A stretch of DNA of 64,000 nucleotides from Ochotona curzoniae (GCF_017591425.1 NW_024464918.1:24022001-24086000), one strand, 5' to 3'. Shown: positions 34,451 to 46,430, counted from the first letter of the stretch. Notes: generated by a model from the letters alone, not told the origin. Program-made: numbers and translations.

Positions 34451-35030
34451 GGGTCTAGGGGTAGGGGAAAAATAGAAAAGAGACTCAAATTCTCTGAGAA
34501 GATATCTCAGGGTACAGTTAATCTACCCAAGATCATGAGGAGTGTTGTTTGTAATTAGAGAAGCATACAGGTGCTTGATGGATTGAGGGTGGACTCTTGG
34601 TCACCCATCCATCATCAGTAGAGATGGCTTGCCTACTCTCCTGGGTGAGAAGATGAAAACTACCATGTTAGTGCTTTTCCTAGAATAAGCAAAAGGCCTG
34701 CAAATGATTTTAGCTGGAAAACATTACATAGGCAAAGAAGTGTTATTTATGGAAGTTTCTATTGCATGAAATACAGCCACCAAGAGTGAACGATAACTCG
34801 TGGAATATGCAACAGAAGCTTCAACATCCTTAGAAAGTTTGCTTGGCTGGTGGAGTTAGCTGCAGTCTACTGTGTATTCCATAAATTTACCGTTTGATAG
34901 CTGAAGGTGAAAATTAGGACGGTAATTCAGCATGCCCAGCAATGCTGATGTTCATACGATCCCGGCCTGGGTTATGCCATCCGTTGCTCTATGATGCTGA
35001 TATAATGGAGACTTTATTATAAAGTCTACA

Positions 35031-35060
35031 ACTGACTACAACTGACTACAACTGACTACA
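35031..35060. repeat. 10 bp x 3 tandem repeat
   Basis: ACTGACTACA occurs three times in a row, preceded by the partial unit AGTCTACA. Confidence 0.95.
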
Positions 35061-36359
35061 AAGAATTGTCCAGCAGCTGTCGTTGGCTTGCTATCTCATC
35101 TCTATTTTCCCCAACAGTTGCCTCAATCAAGTAAAAATATATCGTAAAATAAATTTGCTTTTCTGTGGCTGCTGTATGTTTATTATAGAAGCTGAGTGTA
35201 AAATAAATGTCAGTATGTACTAAGTACTCACTGTGTGCTGTTTTAGTTGCTGCAGTGTTACTGGTGAACATACTGCATTATCTCTTATCCTAACATTTTT
35301 ATTTTACGTTGATTTTTGTTTGTCATGATGATGTTTTAAATCCTGTTCTGTGTCCTAGTTTTAAATTCAGTAACATTTCATGAAAATATTCCAGTGTCAC
35401 TAACTGGTTCGTGGTAGGATAACATTTTTATTTCTCTAAAAACACCCATTGCCACCTCTTATCTAGACTATCCGTGCAGATCTCAATACCATCCGATCAG
35501 TGCTGGACTAGACGATTCACAACTTCAAGTTCTTTCTCATCAAGATTCTCAAAGTTCTCTTATCAAGGGCTTGATTGCAAGTAGGTCAGTGCGGCAGCGT
35601 CATGGTGGCCACCCTCTCACATTAACCCTCATTCTGCCTGAAGCTGATGACTTGGTTCAGAAGCCTGCCTTTTGAATGAACTCACCAGCCCTGAAGCCCA
35701 ACCATCACAAGTGCACAATAAGCTCCCTACCAATACGCTGAATGTATTGCAGGCTATAAACTCTCAGATGTCTCAAATGGAGCTCTTTGAGCAAAACGTC
35801 GTCCATTGCAAAGCTGGTTCTTGCCGCCTTGTAGCTCGTGCGGATGAAGTTTGTGTGTACTTGAGAATACTATTTATCCTTCAGTTTCGATTACTCAGTC
35901 CCAAAAATGTATTCCTTCTCTGTGAGAGGGAGACAAAACCTGATAGAATAATATTGGCCTTTTGCACAAATCTTTGGAAAGTAATACCACTGAAAAATTC
36001 TAGATATGTAGGGAAGAGAAGCTCTTTTAAAAAAACAAGTTTATATTTACAGTTAATCAGAAAAATTATAGTCATACTATTGCATTGAGGGGAATTGATT
36101 CAGGGATCCTGCTTTGGATACGAAAATTCAAATTGTTTCCAAGAGATGCAAAAGTTTCTTCTATAATGTGTTTCCATGCAGCCTTTCATATTCCCTTTCC
36201 TACTTTAATTCATCTCTATATTATATCTGATACCTAAAACAATGAAAGTGCTATGCAAATGGAAGTTATACAGCATTATTTAGAGAACAATCACAGGAAA
36301 GATAAGTGTATTACTTTAGCAGCGTGTTTCTGGATATTCTTTCCTTAAAATGTTTGTTT

Positions 36360-36655
36360 GTATGTATTCATGCCAGCATTACTGTATGCATTTGTTTTGA
36401 ACATCAGAGGCAGATAGACAAGGATGAGAGAGAAAGAACAGAGATCTTCCACCCTTAGATTCCTCCAGTGTGCTCCCCACCTCCAAAAGCTAGCACTGGG
36501 CCAGGTCAAAACCAGGATACAGAAACTCCATTTAGGTCTACCACGTGGCAGGAACCGAAGGATTTATGTGGTGCTGGGATTTAAACTCAGATACTCTAAT
36601 TTGGGGTTCGGGCATACCAGGCAGTGACTTCATCATTGTGCCAAATGCCTGCAGC
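36360..36655 (-). mobile_element. older C-SINE subfamily, antisense
   Basis: 'agcactgggccaggtcaaaa', 'gaaactccatttaggtctac' CACGTGGCAGGAACC, 'gctgggatttaaactcagat' ACTCTAATTTGGGG, head TCATTGTGCCAAATGCC. Same older type as 24765 and 9241. Confidence 0.8.
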
Positions 36656-37148
36656 TCCCCTTTGTAAAAAATAGTTTGAAGCCCCTGTTAATTGAATGTG
36701 AGGATGTTCAATCTGCAGATATAAAGGACCAACTGTTAGTGCAGTTTTGCTGGCCCTGCACCAGGGTGCAGGGACACACCAAGCACCAGAAAGAGCATCA
36801 CAGTGGTGTTCAAAAATGAGCAGCTCCCCTCACCTTCCAACCTACCGCACACATAACTATTAGTGGAGGCTACTGGCCAAATGCTTTAGACTTATACCCC
36901 TTTTTCCTGGAAAGCATACTAGCATTTCTTTGGAAACTTTATAATAGTGAAGTGAGCTTAATAGTGGAGAAGAACCCGAGACAATGCCTTCTCTGTTGGC
37001 TGAAACATAGCGTTTTTTTCTTTAAAATAAGTCTGGAGGTAAGTGAATATTTAAACTTACAGACTTGCAGTTTAACACTGTAATTTTTTTTTCCTCCTGG
37101 CAACAGTTGTAATGTTCCTGGGCTTATATAGAAAAGTAAAAAAAAATA
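36656..37148. other. unique noncoding sequence
   Basis: No gene. Contains the short palindrome at 36754-36773. Confidence 0.5.
36754..36773. repeat. perfect 8 bp inverted repeat, 20 nt hairpin
   Basis: CCCTGCAC - CAGG - GTGCAGGG. GC-rich perfect stem with a 4-base loop, the tightest hairpin I noticed in the window. No T-run follows. Confidence 0.9.
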
Positions 37149-37171
37149 TGTATATATATATATATATATAA
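37149..37171. repeat. (TA)n microsatellite
   Basis: About 11 TA units after an A-run. Confidence 0.95.
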
Positions 37172-39399
37172 TTTCTATATTTGAAAAGAATAAAACTCTA
37201 AAATGAAAAAATATGAGACTTTCGATTTTCACATTTAAAAGAGGCAAATATACTATGGAAATATCATATGCCCTTGTCTAATCCTCTGAGAATCTTGGAA
37301 GGTAATCGTAGAGCTGTTTTAAATTCAGAGTGTTGGAAATCTAGTATAAGGTTCAGATTGCCCAAATATTACTTAATTAAAAGAACCTTATCAACTAATA
37401 ATAGTAGGTAGATGAAAAGGCCAAGAAAGTTTAGGGGAAGGCACAGCCAATGCCTCCTGACTGGCAAAAACTCGCACGGTGGGGCAGAGTTGCATTTATC
37501 TCCATCGCGTGGGGGCATAGTGCTATTTCTTCATCAAATTACTACATTTATGGTTTTGTACCTTGTGTAAAACTGACACTAATACTTCACATGAAATGTG
37601 ATGATGCCTATTCATATGCCAGAAATATGCTGACGGCCAAACATCTAGATCTGAACAAACATCAGCCTAATGTTTATTGAGATTATGTAACTGAAACATG
37701 TCATGGTCTGCAATAACAGACTGGCACGGAGCATTTTCATTAAGGTCCTTGCAACCGGCTCTTCTTAAAATTAGTTGTTGGCACCTGTTCATGGCTCCAG
37801 TGGGTTTGGCTCCCTGGGGATTAAGATGAAGAAGAAGGTGAGAATGTAGATGAACTCTTCTGGTTTCACAAGGAAGAGTCAAAAACAAATTTAGAACTGT
37901 GGTATTTCTGACTTCCAGATTGTCTTTTCATGTTAATAGGGAACTGGCTTCAAATTCCATCGAGATACATGCCAGATCTTAGAAAGTATTTTCTTGTATT
38001 ACAGAGGAAAAGCTAGTTACTGTAAATATTTGAAAAATCATATCTGAACAAAGAGAACGACAAAAGGGTCTTTGTCTCTTTGTTTTCCTTCACCAGCATT
38101 GTCTCACCATCACCTGCTTTTTATCCCACAGATTTAGAAAGATTGGGAGACAGAATGAAATGTGGGAATGAAATCACGGCGCTCTTGTTTTTACATTTAT
38201 TCTTACATCCCGACTACTTCCATGTATCATAGTCTTATTGAAACATTAGTACTATGTGTCTTAATAATAATAATAAACATTATGAAATGATTATGAGCAC
38301 AGCACAGGCCTTGGCTGACATGTTTACTACATTTCTTTGAAAGATTCTTTAAATGCAGCTAAGAACTGTGGTGTATATGCTACTGAAATACTATGCATTT
38401 TTATGTAAATGATAAATACCATAGTAACACTATATGAATATGTGCATATGTCATGTGGATTACAGTTTGATGTGGAATGGGTGTGGGCTGCAGCAGTCAC
38501 GGTGCTGGTGATGCACAGTGTAGATACAGGTGTGTCAGAAACTGAAAGTAAGGCGATGGCCTTGCTAGATTTGTTATTATTGTTCTTGCTCTTTTTCATT
38601 TCGCTTTTCTGGTTTTATTTTTGCAGAAATTGGCTTTTCTTTGTAAATAATGGGAACTGATGCTGGTCTCAGATGAGCTGAGGCTGGCATAACAGAGAGA
38701 TGTGAGGAAACATTTCCAAAAGGAGAATTTGGGGTGGAATGAAAGATGGCTGAGAGACGTCAGGAAGCTCTTGTGTTCCAAGTTAGATCGCCTCAGCCCT
38801 CTAATCGCCACCCCTTTTTAAGGAACACCCTTCGGAATATGACAGTGCCTCCTCTGGGACACACACCCTACACCTCTTGATTTGCCAGAGAGCTTTTCTG
38901 CAGCAGGTGTGGGCATGCCTGATGCACTTCCAATATAGCCCACTTAGTGTGTGCAGCCCGTACCTGGGGACAAGGGCATCCCAGTAAGCAGCCTTTGACC
39001 CGTGTAGGACAGGGATTTGTACGCACTGTGCTTCTCTTTTCTTTCCTAGGGAGATGTGGTGAAGGGTCATTCAGAATATCCTGTCTGGTACTGTGGACTC
39101 AGCAGCCAGCTTGTTTGTTTCGGAGTAGGAGAGGTTTTGTGAGTGTAAGCTTGTATCGGCACTCTGTCTCTTTCCCCACAACCTCGCCTGCTCCTAACTC
39201 AGCTACCCGTGGAAGAATTTTTCTCACTTGGTTAGATGTGGGATATCCCATGCCAAGGAATATGGAATGTATTTTGCCTTCTCTCTTCCTGGGCTGAGAG
39301 ATTTTTGAAGCTGAAATTAGGATATCCATTAACACACTACATTTCCCCCCTGGAGTGATTCCTATATCATTCAGTTATTTTTAATTTGTGTAACTATGT
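37172..39399. other. 2.2 kb repeat-free block
   Basis: No recognisable transposon. 37440-37800 and 38330-38660 look like candidate conserved noncoding sequence. 38780-39300 is somewhat richer in GC, and has open frames of 89-116 codons on opposite strands with no family match. Confidence 0.45.
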
Positions 39400-39530
39400 A
39401 TCTATGACTGTCTTTCCCTATTTGACTGTAAGATCCAGGAAGCAAAGAACATGCATTATTGGTTTATTTTTTATCCTCAGGACTCATATAAACTTATTTG
39501 AGAAACAAAGCAATAACTGATATTAAAGTT
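39400..39530 (+). mobile_element. probable L2 3' end
   Basis: 'gactgtctttccctatttga' CTGTAAGATCCAGGAAGCAAAGAACATG and TTTATCCTCAGGACTCATATAA follow L2 3' UTR layout (CCACTAGACTGTAAGCTCC..GAGGGCAGGGAC..TATCCCCAGCACCTAG). Confidence 0.6.
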
Positions 39531-41814
39531 TCTCTGAACCCTTCAGTTTGAGATCCTGAGTATCAAAAGCCACATACTGTCTTTTACCTTTGATGGCGAT
39601 GGGGATTCGTGCAAAAGATCTAATTTTTTCTTAGTATCATATAGGGTGGTGGGGAAAATTAACATTATTTAAGGTAGAACAGAATTTTGTTGATTCTCCC
39701 TTGTACCAATTAACTGTTTGCTAGTCAAATTTCTTCACTCCAATTTTATGGATTCTAAACAAAATATCCCTTCCTGATTCAAGAGTCTTGTAATTGCAGG
39801 TAATTGTCTTGTTTACACCCCAGATCCAACTTGGTGTTCTGTGATCAACCCTGTCCTCTTTGCAGTGGTTTCTTTGAATATTGGTTGAAGCCAGTATACA
39901 AAAAGGAAAAGGTGCATCTCCTACTCTGACAGACACTGTTCTCTGTTTGAAGCAAAGGGGGCTTAGCAATCAGGTGAGCTGCCCAAGTCTGCGCCCCTTA
40001 GGAATGGCCTCATTCAAAGTCCTAGAACTGCTTACCCTGCCCTGTGCCAAAATCCTTCAGGGCAGCTAAGAAGCATCTTAATTAGGATCTCTGGCTTTGT
40101 TATTCCTTCTGTTCTTACTGTTCAGTTTATGTACCCCAAGGAGTAGAACTGTAACTTGGGAGTCTCTGCCAGTGTTCTCCCAGCAAGCCCAGGAATGTGT
40201 TTCCTCATGTTAGTGGTCTCTACTTGGCCCTGTCTTTGTCTCCTCCAGCCTGTGTTTCCATTCCCTTCCTCCATTGCTTCCTTACTTTGCATGGAGGTGT
40301 CATTGGTACAAGGAACAGAAGGATGTGATCTTTTAAGTGCTGAAATGCATGCTTATTTTAAATTGCTCTCTGAGGATTTACAGAAGATTTTACTATTGGC
40401 ACTGCGATGATTTAAAATGTAGCTTCTTGGCATTGAATTTAAATTTGTGGAAATAAATCATGGTACAAGGCTCATTATTTCTTAATTATTGGATAAATTA
40501 GTATATAGCTTTAACAATTCCACATTAAAGGAACACACTGGTTGGAAAAAAGATTGCCTCTAACTTTTTTTTTGGTAGCAATATCAACAAAATATTATTT
40601 TTTAGTTTAAAATAATAATGGGATAAAAATTAAAATGTGCCTGCATGAATAGAGTTGATTTGAAAACTTTGGAACTGAGCCAAAAGAGAAACATCAATTG
40701 CTTTTGGCAACAATACTTTTCTTTTAATTTGGGGTAACTCCCAAGAAAGATTCAGAAACTACACTGTTGATTTTATCCCAGGTAGAATTTGGGTAGGCAA
40801 AATTTGGCATACAAAGAAAAAAATTAGGGGGAAAGTTGACTGATCCAAATTAGACTGCAGTAAGTTATAACCATGAAGCCATATAATTCATGTTTAGATA
40901 TTAAAGTTTACACATTCAGTGTGTTATCTAAACTCATCTGAGAGTTTTCTTGCTTGGCAGATACTTAACTTGATAGGAGTTGAGATTAGGAAAGGATTTA
41001 AATGAAGACTTGTTTTAGAAATGGCTCATGACAGTGCATTTTAGGGAGGCACTTCTGGGATGCCTGTATTGGTGAGATGCAGGACTCTGCCAAGTCTGCA
41101 CCTGTTTTCCCCATCCAAAACAGCCATCCCCTCCTGGTCATCCACACTCCCTTCATGTCTGTTCTGTTCATACTTTCAGTAGAGGCCACCATTGCTAACC
41201 TGTCACTCCCTTTGCCTATGTATCAACATTCATGAGAGCACACACTGTCACAGTGCAGGAGGAATGGACACACAGAAGTAGTTTGTGTCGCCAAGCTGTC
41301 AGTTTAGAATGAAGAAGAGGATCAAATAAGCAAATTCATGTTGCATGAAAAGAAAAAACAAACTGGGAATCAAAATGCTGAGAAAGTTGATGTAAAAAGG
41401 GAAACTAGAAACTACACTTGACAGAGAACACCGTTTCCCTGCTGAATCCTAGAAAAATGGAGCACTTGTGAAATAATAGCTACAGTAGCAACAACTAGCG
41501 TTTGTATATTACTGGCAAGATCTTCAAGTCACCCTACAAACTTTGCTAATGATTCCAGCCACAGTAGATGCCCCCTGACCCAGGGGAAGGGGGGAGGAGG
41601 GAATGAGGAAATGTCCGACACTCGGTGAATATGTAACACCACAAATGGTAGCAAATCCTATTTATGCTCATTTGTTTCCATACTTCTCTCTAATAGAGCT
41701 GATTATAGAAAGCTATCCCTTGCAATATAACACATGATGCAACTGGAGAATTAAAACATTATACTGTAACTTACGTGTGACTGTGGAATTCTCTCTCCCA
41801 AAAATTACTGGGTT
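39531..41814. other. 2.3 kb unique noncoding sequence
   Basis: No gene. A MIR-like trace may exist at 41465-41530. G-rich tract GGGGAAGGGGGGAGGAGGG at about 41583-41601. Confidence 0.5.
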
Positions 41815-42129
41815 TTTTTTTTTTGTAATAATCTTATTTAGTTGATTAGGGTACAAAGGGTCAAGGACTACAGGAAAGTGGATAAGACCATTGTTTCTAC
41901 ACTTATATCATCACTTTTTTCCCTGTATCCCCCAAATTATTATTGTGCTATATGGACTGTGGTTGTCCACAAGTGCCTAAAACCTTGGAAAGAAAAATCA
42001 TGAAGAAAAGGGTACCACTCTACACTCTGGAGAAAGGAAAGCTATGGAGACAGTGCAAAGATGCATGACCACCAAGGGCTCCTGGGGAGACCAAGGGGAG
42101 GTATCAGAAGCACAGCATGGAGAAGGTTT
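41815..42129. other. unassigned repeat-like segment
   Basis: After a 13-base T-run, 'gattagggtacaaagggtca' AGGACTACAGGAAAGTGG...CCCTGTATCCCCC has the look of an antisense retroelement 3' UTR (T-run then pyrimidine-rich). I cannot name the family. Confidence 0.35.
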
Positions 42130-42300
42130 TCAGTGAAAATATTCTGTATGACAGTGTAGTGATGGATCCACACTGCATGTTTGTTCAAAACCTAGAGAAC
42201 GTAAGAGGAAGAATGAAACCTAAAGGAAACTGTGAACTTAACAATAATTTAACAATGCTGGTTCATAAATTTAAATAAACAATTGTGACCCTCACTAGTG
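42130..42300 (+). mobile_element. L1 3' UTR fragment
   Basis: GTGAAAATATTCTGTATGACAGTGTAGTGATGGATCC, 'tcaaaacctagagaacgtaa' and 'gaatgaaacctaaaggaaac' TGTGAACTT parallel the old L1 3' UTR (AAAATACTCTGTATGATACTATAATGGTGGATAC...AAACCCATAGAATGTA...AGTGAACCCTAATGTAAACTATGGACTT). Confidence 0.7.
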
Positions 42301-42341
42301 CAAGGAAATAGTAGAAACGGCATAATGAGACTGTAATTTTC

Positions 42342-42361
42342 ACCCCCCCCCCTTTTTTTTT
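42342..42361. repeat. C10 T11 homopolymer pair
   Basis: About ten C residues followed directly by about eleven T residues. Prone to slippage and sequencing error. Confidence 0.9.
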
Positions 42362-42469
42362 TCTATAAACCTAAAACTGCTCCATGGAAAATGTCTATTA
42401 GTTTTAAAAGCTCTATAAAACAACCCTGGGAGTAAGAGTTTACCAAAGTGGGGGGTGGGGGGAAGAAAG

Positions 42470-42560
42470 ATTTTTGAGACTTCAGTAATTTGCCACAAAC
42501 AGGAAGGAACTGGGATGGGATTTGAATCCACATCTGCCTAAGACTTGTTTTCCTGCTGAA
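42470..42560 (+). mobile_element. MIR SINE, 3' part
   Basis: 'aatttgccacaaacaggaag' GAACTGGGATGGGATTTGAATCCACATCTGCCTAAG matches MIR (AGCTGGGATTTGAACCCAGGTCTGCCTGACTC). Confidence 0.7.
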
Positions 42561-43819
42561 GAAGCACAGAAGTACCCTCCCCGCTTCCGACCCCCTTTCT
42601 GCTGCTCCTGCATCTCTGCTAATGGCCTCGTTACCCGTCTGGGCGTGTGCAGCTGCAGTCTCAGAACAAACATTTGGCCCTTTTTCTGTCTCAGCCCGCA
42701 AGCACATGGATGCTCTTTGCAAAGTTTCTCGGCCTCGTATCTTTGTTTCCCCCCTCACTGTCTGTCACTGCCATGGTCCCCGTTATCATTAATTTTTCCC
42801 TATGTTGATCACCACTTAGGACTTCACCTGCTTTGGGGCTCATGGTTCATTTTTTTCTCCTTCTTGTTTTCCTTGTATTAACCTCAGGCTATTTTTTTCT
42901 AATATCTATGTAGTGTCCTGCCAAAACCTTGGCAATCAAGGAATGGTAGTGTGTTTATGTAACAACAGTGATAAAGATGATGATGAGGGTGGTAATATAA
43001 GTGATTCTGTCTTTCTCTAACCTTAGTTGCCTAAATATCAAAGCCAAATTTGGATGTCAGTCCTAATATATATGGTAGGTCTTGTTGTTGGAGTATGTGT
43101 TCTGCTTTTTCCTACTATGGGAAAGAAAGACCTGCTTGGTGTCCCCACTCCCTTTCATTCCCTTAATGCTGCCCATACCTCCCTAAGTAGCTGTTTATTT
43201 AATAAGTCTCTTTTATTGGAGCTGCCTGGGGTGAAATCTGTCTCCTGCTGGCATGCTTACTGGGAAAGGGAGTGTTCAGGGTACATTTGTCAAGCTGATT
43301 AAGAACAGAGAGGTTTTTTCTATTTCTTTGGTTGTCCTGTTGTTGCATCTGTTTAATTAACAGCGAAAATTATATAACAACAGTAGAGCCAAGTAAAATG
43401 CCTTTCGGTTCTTACTCTGAATTGCTACTTTGTATTATGTTTGGACTATTTTAATACATTCTCAGAAATGCATAATTTCTTTTAAATGCAGTTATTCACA
43501 ATTTTGTCATGTTTGTGTATTTTATGTGGAGGTCTGTTAGCCATTACGTTTTTCTATAGAATTTTGCCGAAAATGGAATGATGGAAGTACATGGAAAATA
43601 GAATTGAAATAAATAATTGCTATGCAGCTTGTTTTCCTCAGGAAAATATGCAGAGATTTAAAGCCGCTGAAAGATTTGAATCACTGTATTACTCTAGAAA
43701 TTTGTTTCATTTACTCTTTTTTTAATAACAGATATACGAGAGAAGATTTGTAAATGTGTTTGCATGTCTGATACTCTTACTGGAATGATCAGAGTAGAGT
43801 TTATTTATGTTGTGAAGTT
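42561..43819. other. repeat-free noncoding sequence
   Basis: 42520-42880 carries overlapping open frames up to 131 codons on both strands, with cysteine/proline-rich composition and no family match. 43320-43720 is AT-rich and repeat-free, a conserved-noncoding candidate. Confidence 0.45.
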
Positions 43820-44135
43820 TCATTTATTTTTAAGAAATATATTTAAAAGGGAAAGAGAGAGAGGGAAAGAGAGGAAGGGACAGAGGAAGAGAAAGAGATT
43901 GTCCATTTCCCAAAATTCTTGTGAGAACCAGGGCTGAAGTCAGGATCCAGGAACTCCTTTTGGTTCTCCCAAATAGGTTACGGGGACCCAAGTGCTTAAC
44001 CCATTATATGCTGCCTCCCAGGCTGCACATTATCAGGGAGCTGGATCCAAAACAAGCCAGAATTTGAAGTCACATGCTTGGGGAATGCAAGCAACTGGAG
44101 CACCAGCTTACCCGTTATGTATAAGAGCCACTCCT
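43820..44135 (-). mobile_element. C-SINE, antisense
   Basis: A GGGAAAGAGAGAGAGGGAAAGAGAGG purine tract, 'aggatccaggaactcctttt', 'gacccaagtgcttaacccat', 'gagctggatccaaaacaagc', decayed head near CCGTTATGTATAAGAGCC. Confidence 0.85.
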
Positions 44136-44297
44136 AGAATAGAGGCCAAATATAAGGAGAGGGCCATTTAATTCTATACTTAGACACATTTGATCGTTTT
44201 ACTTAATGTCTTATGGTTTCTTGAGAATGAAAATACTCTGAGAAATATCCCAGGTAGTTGTAGTTAGAATCTCTCACTTTAGAAAGTACTCCAGAGC

Positions 44298-44563
44298 AGA
44301 CCTTGTGGCACAGCAGGTAAAGCTTGAGTTCTGTATGAATCCTGGTTGCTGCACTTCTGATCTAGCTCCCTGATAATGCCCTGGGAACAGGAAAAGGCCT
44401 ACGTGCATGGTCACTGCCACTCACGTGGGAGACCTGGTTCCCAGTTCCCTACTTGAATGTGGAGGGAACTGACCATTGCATCCCTCGGGTGGAAAGACTG
44501 TCTGTTGTCTTTGTCTCTCTCTTTCTGTCTCTAACTCTTTCAAATAAATAAATGAATCTTTTA
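44298..44563 (+). mobile_element. C-SINE
   Basis: 'cagaccttgtggcacagcag' GTAAAGC head, 'cacttctgatctagctccct', 'tcacgtgggagacctggttc', CT-rich tract, tail TTTCAAATAAATAAATGAATCTTTT. Confidence 0.93.
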
Positions 44564-44814
44564 AAAAGCCTGTAAAATGCTTCTTGGTTTACATTTGAAT
44601 AAATCTTTGCCTGTAAAATGTGTGTGTGTATGCACTACACCCTCTTTCCCTTCCTTCCTGTGGTGCCAAATAACGTTTTTGCAAAGTGCTGAGTGCCTCA
44701 AATTGGGCATTTTTTCTTTCATCTCAATGATCATCAGAAGGATAACTTGAAAAATATATTCCTACTTGGTGTACCTTTCCTTTAGAAATTCCCACACCAT
44801 GGAACCATTAAAGG

Positions 44815-45045
44815 GAATGTGGCACTGCTCTGAATCCATTAAGTGGATCAGCTTACTCCTCAAAAGAATTAAGAGAAAGACACCAAGGCTCTCCCATTTG
44901 TTGTGTGGGGACACTGAATCACAAGGAAACTACTCAACTTGGTTGAGGCACAGAGGCAGTGAGAGACTGACTCGGCACTTGAAATCCAGATATCTGGCTT
45001 GAGAACGCACTGCTCAACCATTACACAGTATGTGGCATGTGTATA
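44815..45045 (+). mobile_element. MIR SINE
   Basis: GTGTGGGGACACTGAATCACAAGG, 'ttggttgaggcacagaggca', 'ggcacttgaaatccagatat' CTGGCTTGAGAACGCACTGCTCAACC is the MIR core and 3' part (CTGGCTCCAGAGCCCGTGCTCTTAACC). Confidence 0.85.
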
Positions 45046-45907
45046 GTGAGGGACCACAGGATCACATTACTGCTGCCTGCATGTAGAATGTATGAAGCTT
45101 TATTTTTCTTTATCATAGAGGTTCATAAAAGGTGATCTGTGTGTGAAATAGCTTAGTACAAACGATCAATTTATCACATTGTCACTGTTAAATCACCATT
45201 GGTGGAAAACTCAGTTTCTAATGTTGCCAGATACTAGATTCCTTGAAATGGCTTGAGAATATTCCAAAGAACCATCTAGAATGATCCATTTACTCGATCA
45301 AAGGGCAATCAAGTAGGACAGATGCTTATAAAATTTCTTAAGGACTCTGGATTGGAATCTGAAATGTCTGACTGCTTAACTTGCTGGGGAATCCCGAGTT
45401 TGAAAAAGTGAGTATTTCCATTTAAAATGTGTTAGCATCTAGAGAACAAGTTGATTTAATTCAGATCACTGCACATTTGTTGAGTTACATTATAATCTTT
45501 ATTATGAATACATTATGTTTCTCATTACTTCAGAAGTTCAAGAATTAGAGACATTAGCAGTTAATCATTTTTTGCTTTTCCCTCAAATTTTAGAGGGGCC
45601 AGATGATTGTCTTGGAGGCCAGAGACCATGTGCTCTGGCACCCAAAATAGTTCCTGGATGGCATAGGTACTGAATGATCACCTTCCAGGAAAATCCACCC
45701 GGCTTTATTTGCTTCGTTTTAGTCTCATTAGTGGTTATTTCCAAAGAATGGCTGGAGAAGAGGGTAAAATGCTTTTTAGGTCACAAACATTTAATGAGAG
45801 ATGAAGGTATTGCAGTCTTAATTAGAGGGTTAGCACATAATTTTAAAAACAGAATTTGTCTTCATAGAGCTGACACTCCTACTGTATGTAGGGCTTGAGT
45901 AATACAA
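45046..45907. other. unique noncoding sequence
   Basis: No gene. 45590-45890 is repeat-free with several TAAT words. Confidence 0.5.
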
Positions 45908-46000
45908 AGGCTCTTTAGAAAGTCCATGGCAAACGAATTTAAGTTCTGTATATGTTATTGCATAAGAAATATTTTTCATGAACTTATGAATATTGTACTC
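45908..46000. mobile_element. possible mariner-like MITE
   Basis: 'aggctctttagaaagtccat' GGCAAA at the left and TTTTTCATGAACTTATGAATATTGTACT at the right are diverged inverted complements of the same AAAGTTCATGGAAA-type terminal repeat found at 2044-2193. About 90 bp, no coding capacity. Confidence 0.5.
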
Positions 46001-46027
46001 CATATGCATGGATTTAAAATCAATGTT

Positions 46028-46430
46028 TTTTTTTTTTTTTTTTACAAGACCAGTGCTCTAAGCCCTGAGTTATGGAGCCCTAACACCTAATGTGGTATTT
46101 TTTTTTTAAGAAAAATAAGATTTCTTTATTTGGAAGTCGGAGTTGCAGAGAGGGAGGGAATACAAAAGACATGGTTTGGCTTACGGATTTACTTGCATTT
46201 ACTGTTTCACTGTAACAATCATGGATGTGTCAGGCAAAAGCCAGGAGCCAAGAACTCCATCTTGGTGACAAGGATTCAAGTACTTGAGCCATCATCTGCT
46301 GTCCTGGGAGCCTTGGTGGGAAATTGGATCTGCAGGGCAGTAACTGGGCCTCAAAGCAGGCCCTCAGATATGGCACGGGATGTACCAAGTGGTGACCTCA
46401 GTGCTATACCACTTTGTACCTCCACCCCAT
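46028..46430 (-). mobile_element. C-SINE (46111-46430) plus adjoining SINE remnant
   Basis: The main copy: AAGATTTCTTTATTTGG, GAGTTGCAGAGAGGGAGGG, 'gccaggagccaagaactcca', 'gtacttgagccatcatctgc', 'ggcccatcagatatggcacg'-like head decaying to CACTTTGTACC. Just before it, 46046-46090 (CCAGTGCTCTAAGCCCTGAGTTATGGAGCCC) is the head end of another antisense SINE, beside a 17-T run. Confidence 0.75.

Larger units (their letters stand above)
33804..36359. other. 2.5 kb noncoding sequence
   Basis: Mostly unique. 34900-34985 may hold another decayed C-SINE piece (CAGCAATGCTGATGTTCAT). 35590-35860 is locally CpG-enriched, and a 138-codon frame (35672-36088, +) starts inside it. That frame has no recognisable domain and ends in lysine/isoleucine-rich AT sequence, so I do not call it a gene. 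Confidence 0.5.

Noticed and set aside
39032..39147. Pyrimidine tract plus CTTTCCTAG acceptor before GGAGATGTGGTGAAGG
   Set aside because: No convincing donor within exon-size distance in a matching open frame; left as chance.
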